DNA of 64,000 nt from Hyphodiscus hymeniophilus (GCA_016508695.1 VNKQ01000011.1:372001-436000), one strand, 5' to 3'; positions 36,574 through 48,797 are shown, counted from the first letter of the stretch. A program made the numbers and translations. Notes: generated by a model not told the origin, from the letters alone.

Positions 36574-36953
36574 TTTTGAAATAAAGAGCGGACGGGATCC
36601 CCCACACGCGACTACAGAATGAATTATGGAACGAGCTGTGGAAATAGAAGTCACTGAATGAATACCTTGGGAACAGCGTTAGGTCTGATTGAGAAGTCCT
36701 TGAGCATATTACGATAGAGGACCAATTCTGGGAATAGCTGCGCGCCGCTTGCTAGACCTCTCATGACTGCTTACTCGTATTTCCTCGGACAACGTCCCTG
36801 ACTAAGTTGTAACGTCAATTCCTACGTCGAGAGACGCCCCTCGACAAGACAAACCATCAGGACTTCTCATTCAATTAATTCTATATTTGACCTCTGACGA
36901 AAATTCCTCTATTGGAACCAGTGCCCCTTGATTCACCCCCTACACCATGGAAC
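36574..36953. other. Short convergent intergenic region
   Basis: About 380 bp between convergent genes; nothing recognisable apart from probable 3' untranslated sequence. Confidence 0.4.
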
Positions 36954-38796
36954 CTATTTCTTAATTCCACTGAGTAAGCATATCAACATGACGAGAGCGT
37001 ACACCGATGGTAAAATGTACACGACCCCCCACCAGGACCCTGGGCCAACCCTCAAGCCAGCAACAGAACTCGTCCCATTCGGATTTGGGCCGCCCGGGCC
37101 CGTACCCCAGAACATTCCCAGCCCGATAGCACTGGCTATACCGAGCGCATCCTCCAACGCCGTCTTGGAATCGGGAAAGGCAAACGTTGCATACTCGGCC
37201 ATCGCAGGCCCACTATCACCATTGAAGCCTGCATCTAATCCAAAGTAGTAGCCGACTGTGTACAGTGTAGGCCACCATCCATCGTTGTATCTACGCTCGG
37301 TCAGGAGTCCGAAAGAAGAGGCTGCTCCCGTTGCCAGCACGGCGTCAGTCAGGACTTCCGATAAGGGTATGTGGGCATCGCACGCAGCGGGATAACCTTC
37401 CATGATCATGTAGGTGGCTGTGTCGGAGGCCAGATTCGATCCCACAGGTACCCTTTCTCGGTCCGTTCTGGAATAGTTCTGAAGACGAAAGGCGATGGAG
37501 GGCGCGATGTCTACCGAGCAAGCCACTGCGTACGAGTTCTGGGAACTCTGGTTCAAGAAGGCGGAGTCGAACATCAAGGAGGCCAGTTTCCTTGCGTGGC
37601 TGTTAACGGACCCCATCACTATTGTAGCTTTTCCAATCTCGAGACCGCTCGTGCACGCTCCGGCAGTGGTGGCGCCTTGTGTACTTGGATCAGTTCCTAT
37701 CATGGGTGTTGTGATTGAGCAACTGCCTGCATTAACGGTGAGGCTATTACCGTTGAGAGTCACATTCCCTATTGTGCTGCAAGAGACCGGATTTGAGACC
37801 ACCGTTGGATAGCATTGAGTAACCCACTGAAACTCATTCTCCTTCTCCTCTCCAAGGTTCACTCTCCAGTTTCCGAAAGTCACACCAAACCCTGCATCGT
37901 CGAGGGCGTACGGGGCCCCTAGTGACGTCTGGTGGACTGGCACTCCCGCCAGCGTATATGGGAATTCCGTGCCTTCTATCGTCGGAGCAAGGACTGGAAG
38001 CACAGAAAAGACCGGGCATCCAGGATCTCCACTCGCATTGATGCCATAGTTGGTTCCGTTTGTTGAGTTCCAATTGAACCAATCTGTCGTCGAATTCGCC
38101 GTGTTGGTAAGACAGTTTCCGAAAGACCCTGTAGCAAGTTCGGTATTCAGAATTCCATGAGGATGATCAATGACTTGAATCGAGTTAGCTGATAAGCAAA
38201 ATCAAATGTATCTTGGTCGTCAATAAAATGGCCGGTCTTAATCACCACAGTCCATCAAACATATCCTTTTTCTACTGAGGAGATACAACATGCATACCTC
38301 CAACAGCTGTGGGAGTTAACCCAGCCACAATGGCCGTAGTGATAAGTCCAGTGATCAGCAGAGAAAGTGAAATTGGAAAATACTTGATGCTGTCGACAGT
38401 AGACCCGAGTCCGACGAGCGTCGCCATCTGCTTCACTCTTCGATTCGATCCGATGTCATCATTTGCTCTCGCAAACTTGAAAGCCCAGAGGTATTTGATT
38501 TGTCCCGTAGTAAATGAGGAAATCAAACTTGCGAGAATGGCGATTCCAGTAACGTACAAGAGGTGTAGACTATCAGAGAGACTTCCTGGACGTCTGACGT
38601 AGATTTTGACGGTGAGAGAAACCACGATGAAGGCGATAACGATTATCTGCAGAAGAATTGCCAACATCGGTTGAATAAACGAAATCGACTTTATCTGCAA
38701 GGCGACGGTCTTGCCTCCGTGGAGGCTTGAAGAGGAAGCCTTGCCTTGAGCACGAAGCTCGGGTTCCTTGTCCATCAGTGCTACTGCTTCTCTCAT
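36954..38796 (-). CDS. Large membrane protein with extracellular Cys-containing domain
   Basis: About 590 residues in two exons. The frame is open to 38853 but only from TTG; the first ATG is at 38796 (MREAVALMDKEPELRAQGKA), though an upstream exon is possible. The N-terminal part has membrane helices (FIQPMLAILLQIIVIAFIVV, LLYVTGIAILASLISSFTTG, ISLSLLITGLITTAIVAGLT). After an intron (about 38165-38285) comes a long, probably extracellular domain with many N-glycosylation sequons (NSTTDWFNWNSTNGTNYG) and scattered cysteines. A final helix (GVVYILPSVYALVMLICLLS) and a dilysine-type end (SGIKK) close the protein. The layout recurs in unnamed proteins of filamentous fungi, but I cannot assign a function. 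The C-terminal KK could be an ER-retrieval signal. Confidence 0.65.
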
Positions 38797-39698
38797 GATA
38801 AATTGACGAAACGTGACTGTCCGACTGGACAAATTATGCCGCTGGCTGGCCAAGAGAAGGCTTTATAGCTGCAGCAACGTGTCGAGGCTGAGTCCCCATA
38901 TTCGGCTGAAAAATGTCAAGCCCACCAGCCGCCTGCCATACTTTACGCCCCATACCGCATGAACAAATGAAAACAAAGTGGCGGTCCGCACAGATGGAGA
39001 TACGAGTACTGAGTGGTGTACGATCATGGGTCTGGACTCTAGACGGGATGGAGTTCAGCCCCAATATTGGCTCTGTGAGACAAGACGGACGCTTCGACGG
39101 TCGCCAAGAAAGACAAGACAACGCGCAGCCACAAGCATGACTTCTTAGCGTTTCTGTGAGTTCTGTGGGGTTTCTGTGGGGCACGGGAGGTCTAAGGTAT
39201 GAGCTTCAATACATCAAAGCTTGATAGGGTTGCTGTGGTGAGTGTTGAATTGCTTTTTTGCCAGTACTGTAGGAAAAACAAGCCTCTTGGTAAATCGGGA
39301 AGGGGCGGCGACGATGTGACATGGTTGAGTTCTACCGTAGGCCACTAAGTCTCAGATGTTCCCAAGTGCCTTTCAGACACAACGAATTTAAAATGTAGGC
39401 TATTTCGATGCTTTGAAAGATCCAATGCCTCCTGAGTTCGAAGTACTGTACTTCGTATCTGTGTTTTGTTCTCGTTTGGTGTCTCCTGCTTTGAAGCTTT
39501 TTTAAAGAACGCTAGGGTGGGATACAGTAAGACGTCCTAGGTGTCGGTGGCATCGGAGCATTTCTCCTCGAGCTTAATTCCACCTCACCGATGTCTGTAA
39601 TTTCCTGTTTCATACTGTATCACGAAAGCAAGCATCGCTCCTCCGACCTATATCTCAGTGGATTGTATGGAGGGTCACGCCGAGCGCAATAATCATTC
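38797..39698. other. Intergenic region
   Basis: About 900 bp between a minus-strand membrane-protein gene and a plus-strand broken hydrolase. Short frames (38834-39184, 38913-39140) have no product I recognise. A small imperfect repeat of TTTCTGTG lies near 39150-39178. Confidence 0.35.
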
Positions 39699-40698
39699 AT
39701 GATTTCTTCCATTGACTGGAACGTGGACAACACCAAGGGCCTTGTCTCCATCGGCACCCACTCTCTCTACTTGTAGGCCGCAGGTCCAGTCCGCTCCCGG
39801 GACATACCCGCCGTGGTCTGTATCGCCGGCCTAGGCGGCACATCAGTGGACTGGATCGGTGTCCTTCGTCATGTTTCCGCCTTTGCAAGATGCTACGTCT
39901 ACGATCGTGCTGGCCTTGGAGAATCCGAAGTCCCGTTCAATTTCACCTCAGAATCAGTGAGCTGTGTTAACATGGCGAAAGAATTAAGGATGTTGCTTGA
40001 CGCTGCAGACATCAAGCCGCCATATATTATTGCCATGCACTCCCTCGGCGGAATCCCCGGTCGTGAATTTTGCCATCTGTACCCGGAAGATGTAGCGGGT
40101 ATGGTCTCTCTGGATACCGTGACGGAGGAGAGTCACGCCATGCGACCGGACAGTATACGCAAGACCATGGAGTCCGTCTTTGAAGGCGTGGATATGTCCT
40201 TTATGTGGACAGAGCGTAAGCCGGCCCTGACTGAAGAAGAGTGGCGAGAAATCGAGGGGCATCACATGGGAACTCTCCCACGACCAGAAGAGAAGGTGTC
40301 CCAACAGCGAAGGACTACTAAGTTCGAAATGGAGAACCTCAAACCTTCATCCGATGTCCTGGCGGCCAAGAAACAATACGACGGCATTGTACTCGGTGAC
40401 ATACCTGTCTCTGTTGTCAAAGGTGACGCTCCCGGAGAAAACCGAAGACTGCTGGAGTTGGCGACTGAGGCGGGCGGGCAAGGGAACGGAAGAGCAGAGG
40501 AAGGCTATTGGAGAATTCTTGGGGACAGCAGATGAGAAGACTTTGCTGGTGCAGTTCAAGCAGCTGAGATTGAGTAGAAATTCAAGGCTGGTTGAGGCGA
40601 GGAAGAGCTGGCACGTTATTCTGTGGTATGAGCCTGATCTTGTGGCAAGGGAGGTCAGCTGGTGTTTGGATGAGTTTGCGAAATTGAAAGTGGTTTGA
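39699..40698 (+). pseudogene. Alpha/beta-hydrolase gene with stop and frameshift
   Basis: An alpha/beta-hydrolase-fold family is clear across the region: GLVSIGTHSLYL, VVCIAGLGGTSVDWI, YVYDRAGLGESEVPF, nucleophile elbow AMHSLGG, DVAGMVSLDTVTEES and a terminal KSWHVILWYEPDLV with the expected catalytic histidine. Two lesions are visible. A TAG at 39774-39776 interrupts the N-terminus between HSLYL and AAGPVRSRDIPA, both of which fit the family. Later the frame shifts by one base within about 40478-40490, where ELATEAGGQGNG must change frame to reach TEEQRKAIGEFLGTADEKTL. Either lesion alone could be a sequencing error, and CTCTACTTGTAG could act as a 3' splice site, but together they suggest a pseudogene. 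The elbow has Met where Gly is usual. No ancestral substrate can be named. Confidence 0.7.
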
Positions 40699-41537
40699 GG
40701 AAGTAAGATGATAGATCGGAGCTTAGATTGAGTATTAACTCAATCCGAATATCACATAACTCTTATGTAGGGAGACAAGTGGGGTTTCCGGTAACAAAAT
40801 AACGATATCAGAATGGCGTGTCATTGGACAGTGTAAACTTAAACATGATGCCCGGGAGAGCTGACCTTAGGCTTCAGAGACTACCTGAGAAACAGCCAAG
40901 CAGATCTCTAGATCGGAGATTATTGGTTTTACATTCTAAGCTACGGAAAGCAAACACTCAATCTTAGACTAGCATGAAGTCTCGACTCCTGTAACGGCGT
41001 TTGAGCTGCTCACAAGGCTCAAGAGGTTCGAGATACAAAATGTTACAACCTACAAGCTCAATTTGAGCATAGTTCAGAATTTCTTTCGTAATTCAGATCT
41101 CACTGAGACCCTTCAGGTATACCGCCTAGTTTGATCGATCATTTTATCCGACTTCAGATGATAAAAAGCAAGCTAGCTAGAGATACAAATTCGCCTTCAT
41201 AACTGTATTACTGGGCATTGCCTTCCTTGGCTTAGACCTTTTAGGATCTTATTGAATTCACTTTTTCAAATTACAGTAGTTCGAACGATGGCTTCTAGTC
41301 AGCGCTTGGCTTGGAAATATGGCACTTGCCAAGTGAATTTCAATCAGAGTGGAATCCGCAAATGTACGAAGTATCTAGTAGTAGATAACCCGACAGGTAA
41401 AACTCATGCCTCAGGCCGCCAAGCTTCAACTTGAAGTGACTTAGAATTGATTTCACCTCACGCGCATCACACTATATCCATCAGACTTACCCGAAAAGGC
41501 TATCCCGCAGATCTTCATACGATCAAGACCTTACAAG
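40699..41537. other. Intergenic region upstream of LSM2
   Basis: About 840 bp, AT-richer than its surroundings, with no recognisable gene. It should contain the LSM2 promoter and 5' leader. Confidence 0.35.
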
Positions 41538-42008
41538 ATGTTGTTCTTCAGGTATGCGCTCCACTCAGTCGGCTTCAATTCATTGTACTGACAGTTCTCT
41601 GAACAGCTTCTTCAAGACTCTGGTCGATCACGAAGTCACCGTCGAGCTTAAGAACGACATTCAGATCAAGGGGACTCTAAAATCGGTCGATCAATATCTC
41701 AACATCAAGCTGGATGATATACAAGTGGTGGAAGAGCTGAAATATCCACACCTAGTGAGTTGTTGATTCAATGCAGAGGCGCAGCGCATTTCGAGAGTGT
41801 GCTGATGTCGGACTCAATAGTCATCAGTCAAGAATGTTTTCATCAGAGGGAGCGTGGTCAGATATGTGCATTTACCTGGAAGTGCCGTAGACACGGCTTT
41901 GCTGGAAGATGGTAGGTGCTCCCCTGGCTCGAGAGTTGAGCATGGCTGCTAACACGGGCTTTAGCAACGCGGAGAGAAGCTGCGCAGCAGGCAACTAAAG
42001 CTAAGTGA
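41538..42008 (+). CDS. LSM2: U6 snRNA-associated Sm-like protein LSm2
   Basis: Subunit shared by the nuclear Lsm2-8 ring (binds the U6 snRNA 3' end) and the cytoplasmic Lsm1-7 ring (mRNA decapping). A four-codon first exon (ATG at 41538, MLFF) is joined by an intron with acceptor CTGAACAG to SFFKTLVDHEVTVELKNDIQ. The Sm1 motif IKGTLKSVDQYLNIKLDDIQ is canonical. Two more introns (after KYPHL, near 41757-41820, and after LLED, near 41912-41963) lead through SVKNVFIRGSVVRYVHLPG (Sm2) to the end, ATRREAAQQATKAK. About 95 residues, as expected. It is a core gene, strongly conserved, with no anomaly except unusually high intron density for so short a coding region. Confidence 0.95.
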
Positions 42009-42723
42009 GGATGTCAAGCCCAAGTTATGAACAACGGCAGGCAGGCATCTCTTGTGCCAGCAATGGAAGGCATATGCTGGTTGGTTTATTGGATGTGCAA
42101 AGGTCTGGTAGTGGGATTAAACCAGATCCTGGTTTCTGCAACCTCCCTATATCTAATCCGCAGTTTTGCCAGTCCTCGAAGGCCTCGAAGGAGTCATCAT
42201 ATGCGGTATTGAGCATGGAGTTCGGGCTGGCAGCATATTGCTAATTGCGCGCGGGGAGGGTTGGTATAAAAGCTATTAGAACCAGATATCCAAAAGACTG
42301 AGCCATCAGGAAACATGCTACTGATTCTGCTGTGAGCAAAGTGATATAGGAATTACTGATGTAAGCTGGATAAGGCACTGGCGTGATATGACCCTGGACT
42401 TAAAACTCTCGACACCCATAATTGAGGTCACCTGATATCGTGCGTCTTGATTTGAGATTTGCGGATCGACTACGCGTTGATCGAGACAACCCCACGTCCT
42501 GCAGCAATCGGAGTCCCAACTTAACGAGTGGCCTAAGATTAGAATCGCCCACGCGTGTTGGGATGTCGGTATCATCCTCAACCTCTCTTCTCGCTTCTAT
42601 CTCAAGGAGTGCTTACTTTGGTCAAAGAACGGAGCAAGGCCCATCTGACGATCGTTGACGTGCTCAACTCAACGACAACCTCGATCACTTCCTATCTATG
42701 GCCATTAATCCGACGGCCAGGAA
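42009..42723. other. Intergenic region between LSM2 and PSO2
   Basis: About 715 bp with the PSO2 promoter at its right end. A plus-strand frame at 42555-43061 overlaps the PSO2 start in another frame and is a shadow. Confidence 0.35.
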
Positions 42724-45704
42724 ATGTTTCGAAACCCACGAGAAAATTCATCTCCATCAATCGAGACTCCTCTGAAGCCTTCGACCGGCAGACCTCCAAC
42801 GCCACCCAACGGCACTGGAACCCCTCATCCTCCTGCAATGGCGAGCCGAAGCTCTGCGAAACCTCTTACCCCTCGGCCAAACTCACAAGCCAACACGCTG
42901 GCCAACAAGCAGAGTACGAAGAAGGTTATACCTCTAAAGGCTGTTGGGAAGACTCCAGGAAAGCCCAATGCGAGCATTCTCAACTTCTTCAAGAAGGTGG
43001 ATTCACCGTTGAAGGACGAATCAATCTTCTTGTCTCAAGGAACGGAGAGCAAAGTGCCTGATCGACCAAGACTGCCTTCACCTGAAGTCAATATAGAAGT
43101 CAACGACTCAGACGGGCTCTATGATGGGTGTGATCGATATAATGAGGTCGTGGCAGCCGTTAAGAGGCGGAAAATATCCAATGGGAGCATAACCAGCAGC
43201 TGCATGGAGGGAGACGAGGATACCATGGGGCCAGCTGCTTCTGCTGTACCTGGGAAAGCTTGTTCTCCCCCACCACCGGAAAAGTCAAAGAGAGCGTTGT
43301 ATAAATCGAAGCGGAAGGGACCATTTCTATCAGATTCGGACACCGATGAAGATGCTAGTAACGATTTTGGTAATGAGGCTGTACAGAAGTATGTACTGAG
43401 AACCCAGAAGAAGGACATTGATTATGCGGGTTGTCAACAATTAGAGGATATGAACGAGTCGGTTGAAACCAGCCCCATCAGGCAGGTGGACATCAAAGAG
43501 CATCGGCCTGCTGCTACGGTAGTTGCTTCTGTGGAACCAGCAGATCGGGACCAGAAGCGGAGAAAGAGGGTGCCAATAGCAGAAGCACAAGCCAAATGGG
43601 ACGCTTTGCAGCCAAAGACTCCATCGCCGCCTTTGACATTACCTGCTGTTACTGCTCCAGACCAAGACTCCATTCCAAAGTCTACAGAGAAGAGGAGCAG
43701 TCCAGTAAAAGAAACAATCATTCCAACTCTTAAAAAGGAGTACACCAGCATTGATGATTGGGGTAAATTTGAGGATTTCGACGAGTTTGCTGATGATGGG
43801 TTTGGCGATGGAGAGGAAGCCGTGGAAAGAAGATGGATGGAAGAACAAGCTATATTAGAAGCTGCAGACGGCGGCCTGGAAGAGGAGTTCGAAGGGTTTC
43901 CAGACGATGATCTTCCCGAGCCCCCCAAGGAGGTGAGTACTGCGAGTTGTCCCATTTGCGATGCCAATCTCGGTGGCATCAGCCCAGACGATGCATCAAA
44001 GCATGTTAACGGATGCTTGGATGGCGACCCAATCCCATTGCCAAATGTCCTCAAAAAGGATGCTTTAGAAGCGAAACTTCTACCTCCGGAAGCCAGCAAC
44101 CGATTCTCGCGAAAAGCTGCGATACCTAGACCTGGTCAAGCGAATCCATTTCAAATTGGTTCTGATGAGAGCACTGCATCAAATGTCTTCTCGAAGCTCA
44201 TGTCTGGTAAGGCAGAAGATGCTGCATGGGCAAGCGCTGCAGCTGCAGAGAATGCGTCAAGAGGAAAGCCAGCATATCAAAGGACTTGCCCTTTTTACAA
44301 GATCATGCCCGGATTCTTCATTTGCGTTGACGCATTCAGATATGGTGCTGTCCAGGGGTGTAATGCTTATTTCTTGAGTCACTTTCACAGCGATCACTAC
44401 ATCGGTCTTACATCTTCGTGGTGTCATGGACCAATATATTGCAGCAAAGTCACGGCCAATCTAGTCAAGCAACAACTACGAGTTGACCCCAGGTATGTGG
44501 TAGCTCTGGATTTTGAAGACAGAGTCGAAGTATCAGGAACTCAAGGGGTAGCGGTCACAATGATACCAGCAAACCATTGTCCAGGAAGCTCGTTATTTCT
44601 TTTCGAAAAAGTAATCGGCAAAGGAGCAAATCCCAAAGTCCAACGAGTCCTTCACTGTGGCGATTTCCGAGCTTGTCCAGCACACATCGCCCACCCTCTT
44701 CTCATGCCCGACATTGTCGACTCCATCACCGGCAAGACGAAACAGCAAAAGATAGACGTATGCTATCTTGACACAACATACCTCAACCCCCGCTACGCCT
44801 TTCCCTCACAAGAAAACGTCGTCAGATCCTGCGCAGACATGTGTGTAAGCCTCAGAAAAGAGCGCGCAGAAGAGAGCGACGCTTGGGAAGTCGTCAAACG
44901 TGAACGAGCCGGCACAGGTATGGCCAAATTCGTGTCAACATCTGTGAAAGCCGAAGATGACAGCATCGCAATGGAAATCGGTAGCAAGAAGACTCGTGGC
45001 AGACTACTAGTCGTCTGTGGCACATACAGTATTGGCAAAGAGCGAATATGCATGGGAATCGCGCGTGCGCTTGACTGTAAGATCTGGGCCCCGCCAGGCA
45101 AGATGCGGATATGTGCTGCATTGGAGGATCCCGAGCTCATGAGTCGCATGACCGATGATCCTAGAGAGGCACAGATTCATATGCAGATGCTGATGGAGAT
45201 TCGACCGGAGACATTGCAGGAGTATTTGAATAGCTACAAACCGCATTTCAGCAGGGTAGTAGGATTTAGACCTTCGGGGTGGAATTATAGACCTCCGAAC
45301 TCCAGGTATGTCCCATCCTCTCTTCTTCTATTACCCACCCCCTGAGATTGGAGCTTGATGAATACTGGCTAACCTCCACAAGATTCACTGATTCTCCCTC
45401 AATCCCCACAGTCCTGCACTCAGATAATTGGAAGTCACGATACACGATGGCCGAGCTCGTCCCACAACGCGGCAGCACAAGAGAAGCATCCTGTTTTGGC
45501 GTACCATACAGCGAACACAGCAGCTTCCGCGAGTTGACAATGTTTGTGTGCGCGTTGCGGATCGAGAAGGTAATTCCAACTGTTAATGTAGGATCCGCGG
45601 CGGGCAGAGCGAAGATGAAGGCTTGGATTGAGCGGTGGCTTGCCGAGAGGAGGAAGAATGGCTGTATTAAACTTGGGGAGGGGGAGGGGGAGGTAAGGTG
45701 GTGA
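42724..45704 (+). CDS. PSO2: DNA interstrand-crosslink repair nuclease, Pso2/Snm1 family
   Basis: Beta-CASP metallo-beta-lactamase 5' exonuclease that processes interstrand crosslinks in the nucleus. Two exons, about 968 residues; the intron at about 45306-45382 joins NYRPPNSR to FTDSPSIPTVLHSDNWKSRY. The N-terminal 400 residues are largely disordered and contain a PCNA-box-like segment (NASILNFF, residues 82-89). A UBZ4-type zinc finger lies at about 409-432 (CPICDANLGG...HVNGC). The catalytic domain has SHFHSDHYIG (HxHxDH, about residue 550), ANHCPGSSLFLF, LHCGDFRAC and CYLDTTYLNPRYAFP, then the DRMBL region RGRLLVVCGTYSIGKERICM. The C-terminus has GVPYSEHSSFREL. All metal ligands appear intact. 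The protein is longer than yeast Pso2 because of the N-terminal extension. Confidence 0.93.
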
Positions 45705-46650
45705 TTGTATTGGGACGTGTTGGCTTATTGCTTTAGAAAGAGGTTGTGGAGGCTTGGTGTATTAAATCACGAGAATACACACCTGGAATCATGTCAAGTT
45801 CAGCGTCATTGCAAGGTCAACGATGTTCTTTCCATCTCGCTACCACCGTGGTATTGCCCTTTTCGGCGCATGATCGTCAGCACATGGTGCAATCCTTCCT
45901 ACTCACATTCTTCACCTGCTAGCATGGAACAATAGAATTAACAATCTTTCACCAAAAGCAGTCTCTTTCTTGCTTGGAACATACTCCATGGCCCATCTTT
46001 CTCTGGCCAGAATCAACGGACGCTGCCAAGATATTTCAATTATGTAATCACCTCCCAAGCTCCCAACAGCTTCTGGGCATGAGGTTGACGGAGAATCCCC
46101 CGTGCAGCATCAACACGGTCTCCCTTATCTTGTTGCGCATCTCAACGACAACAAGTCACTGTATGGCCCAGCCACGCAGGAGCGTAGACGGCCAACCATG
46201 GGCTTCTGGAGTGATTCGTTAGCGTTTGACTGGCTACAGTATGTCGTGCGCGCGCCAATCCCGCGAGGCTGCGTCCAGCTGAGTCGATTGGACGGCCAAG
46301 TTCATGTCAATCCAACATCTTCTCCCGACTCGAGAATCACAACATCTGCCATATATGATGGTTTAGAGACTCGAACTCGCTGATAATCTTATACACTTCA
46401 AGCACGTCGATCTCAGGTCGAATAGGGCGTTTCCTGGAATTCGACAACGATGGCGACTTCAGCCTGGCTGCATTCTTTGCCGATAAGATCCCAAAACATA
46501 TGGCTATACTTTCGCGCACATAGGCAGTGGAAGATGTCACTTTTGAATATCTGTGCAATGGCACTGGCACGAAGAAGGCGGGCAAGACAGTATGGCTCTG
46601 AGAGAACGGGCTAAACGCGCTGGCTTGTAATGCTTTTGGGTGGGCACCTG
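45705..46650. other. Convergent intergenic region
   Basis: About 950 bp between the ends of PSO2 and the PEBP-like gene. Frames such as 46102-46383 (plus) and 46337-46585 (minus) match nothing, and a tRNA-like T-arm sequence near 46370 lacks the rest of a cloverleaf. Confidence 0.35.
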
Positions 46651-47298
46651 TTACTTCTTCTCATAAATGCCTACCCACTCCCCCCAACCCAGCACAGCCC
46701 CTTCGGATGCGCCCGCAAAGCTTCCTACCGTCGGGAACTCACTCAGCGACCCCGTGTCAACACTCCTGGCCAAAGCTATCACCTGGAAGTGTATCCTGTG
46801 CATGCTCTTTGGAGCCCTCCAGACCTTCCCATCCAGATCACCGTACTTAAATCCGCCCACGAGGCCTCGCTCCGCGACCATGATCCGCTCGAGCTTGCCC
46901 ACCTTATCCTTCTTGATGTCGTTTGCGCTGACCACGGTCTTGTCGGGCGGGATGACATAGTAGATGCCTATAGCCTTCGGACTCGACCCAAAGCTGCCGG
47001 CATCCAGATCCTCGACGATGAGCAGGTATTCCTTGAGCTTCTTCAGCCTCTCCTCCAGATCGTCGTTCTCCTCCTCGTCGAAGCGCCAGGACAGCGTGGG
47101 GAACAGCTCGGCCGGCGTGTTGGCTGCCGCGATGCTGTTCAGGTTTCCGACCTGGCCGGAGGGCCCACAGTCGGGAGCAGAGACGCGGATGTTGGGCTGG
47201 AGATGGAACTTGAAGTTATATGCATCGCGCGTAAACAGCTTCCGCACCGGGCCTGGACTGTCAAGTCTGTTCTTCGAGGAGAAGATCGATGGTGCCAT
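46651..47298 (-). CDS. PEBP-like (phosphatidylethanolamine-binding) protein
   Basis: Single exon, 215 residues from the ATG at 47298 (MAPSIFSSKNRLDSPGPVRK); a non-ATG extension to 47310 is ignored. The fold signature of the PEBP/YbhB family is readable: ELFPTLSWRF, an acidic ligand-site segment YLLIVEDLDAGSF, IYYVIPPD, GLVGGFKYGDLDGKVWRAP and HRIHFQVIALA. Eukaryotic members bind anionic ligands or kinases; fungal cytosolic ones are mostly uncharacterised. An insertion rich in Glu/Asp/Lys (FDEEENDDLEERLKKLKE) separates the first two motifs. No signal peptide is present, so it is probably cytosolic. The family call is good, the biological role is unknown. Confidence 0.78.
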   Translation of the reverse strand: MAPSIFSSKNRLDSPGPVRKLFTRDAYNFKFHLQPNIRVSAPDCGPSGQVGNLNSIAAANTPAELFPTLSWRFDEEENDDLEERLKKLKEYLLIVEDLDAGSFGSSPKAIGIYYVIPPDKTVVSANDIKKDKVGKLERIMVAERGLVGGFKYGDLDGKVWRAPKSMHRIHFQVIALARSVDTGSLSEFPTVGSFAGASEGAVLGWGEWVGIYEKK

Positions 47299-48782
47299 GT
47301 CGGTGAGCAACGGTAGAATCGCGGGTGTGTTAATCGGACGACTAGCAGAGCCCCCAGAACCTAAGCTATTCTTGAACTGCTTATTCGAACAGAGATATTA
47401 TGCCGCAGAGGAGCAAGCAGCTGAATGGAGGCAAGTCTACTTGAGAGCTGCTATTGCGCAATGCTGGAGTTCAAATCTTGGTGAGTTAATTGTCAAAGAT
47501 CGTCATACGTTGCGAAAATAAAATATTGACAAAGCGCAAGGCTGGCTGTTCGTTCATGCAGGTGTGAGGCAAGCGACGATAAGAAGCGGCTGCATGAGAG
47601 CGGAAGCCTGATTGCAATGCCTAAATAGGCAGCTAATGTCAAGCAGCTCGGCCCGCGCTATCCGATTTGTTGGTCTGCATTCACCGAAAGGAAAACAACG
47701 AAAACAAACAAATGCTTTGGCGGATCCAAATCACGAGAATTCCCAAAGACCACGGCGTCGGATACAATTGTGGAAGTTAAAGTGAATGTCTGCAATTACA
47801 GTATCCTCAACCCCTAAAGTCATGTACAAGTACAGTACGTGATGATGCCTGCACATGATTACCAAGCGCTCTCCCCCGATTATCATCCACGCACAGCGAA
47901 TTGCGGACCCTTTCATTGTACAATACCACCAGATATAATACGGGTTGATTACGTGATAAAACATACCATACCCTTGTAGGACAGCGCGTAGAAGGCATCA
48001 TCTCTGAAATCATTGTATGGGTAGAGGAAGCAAAAAGAGTAACAGGATTTATTATTCTAGAAGCCCAACTTCCTTTGGTAAGGAAAGGCAAAAGTGCATG
48101 ACGGAGGTATATCCTCGGTATAGATAGCCTCCGTAACGTAGCAGAGTAAGCTACACAAGCGTTTGAACGCCCATAGAAAGACAGTAATTCGACCTGTTAC
48201 TTGCTGCCGCTGCTCTGCTTTCCACTCTTGCCTTCATCGTCAACCTGCACAGGTCTTAGGTTCCAAAAGACCTGCTGAATATTATTTTACATACATATAG
48301 CCCTTTATAAATCAAAGAATCGTTAGACCACAATCTGTCTTCAAAATATGTCTTCGAGGTAGAATCAAATCCGATTCCAGTCTACGAGGCCAAGAACTTT
48401 CCGAGCATGCCTACCTAACCCAGCTTCTGCAAGAACACACGCTTCCGCTCCGTGAATCTACTCCTAGAGCCAATTCACAAGCCAATTCACAAGCCCCATT
48501 ACATTCAAATGAGCAAAAACTTAATCCCCAAAAAGGAAAGCTCAAGAGAGAAAGCAGTGCTGAGATCACGTGTGACGATAGCGATAGCCCATCAAGGTTC
48601 GCTGACGGCGGGACGGGGATAGCTCTGCTAACGAGCTAGGGATGCTGTGCTGTCCAGCTCTCTCTCTCTTTGCGTAATGGATAGGGGCCTGGATTGGATG
48701 TATTTATTTAGTGTTGGTTAGTTGAAAACGGAAATTAAAATGGAAGTTGGTGGGTTCTGGTTCACGTAACAGCGGCACAGTC

Positions 48783-48797
48783 TTAGGGTTAGGGTTA
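48783..48797 (+). repeat. Short telomere-like repeat
   Basis: Two and a half copies of TTAGGG, the telomere unit of filamentous fungi, within the gene-poor region. Such short interstitial runs are common and do not prove a chromosome end. Confidence 0.5.

Noticed and set aside
46337..46390. tRNA-like T-arm sequence on the minus strand
   Set aside because: Only a TTCGAGTC-like element is present; no anticodon arm or acceptor pairing could be built.
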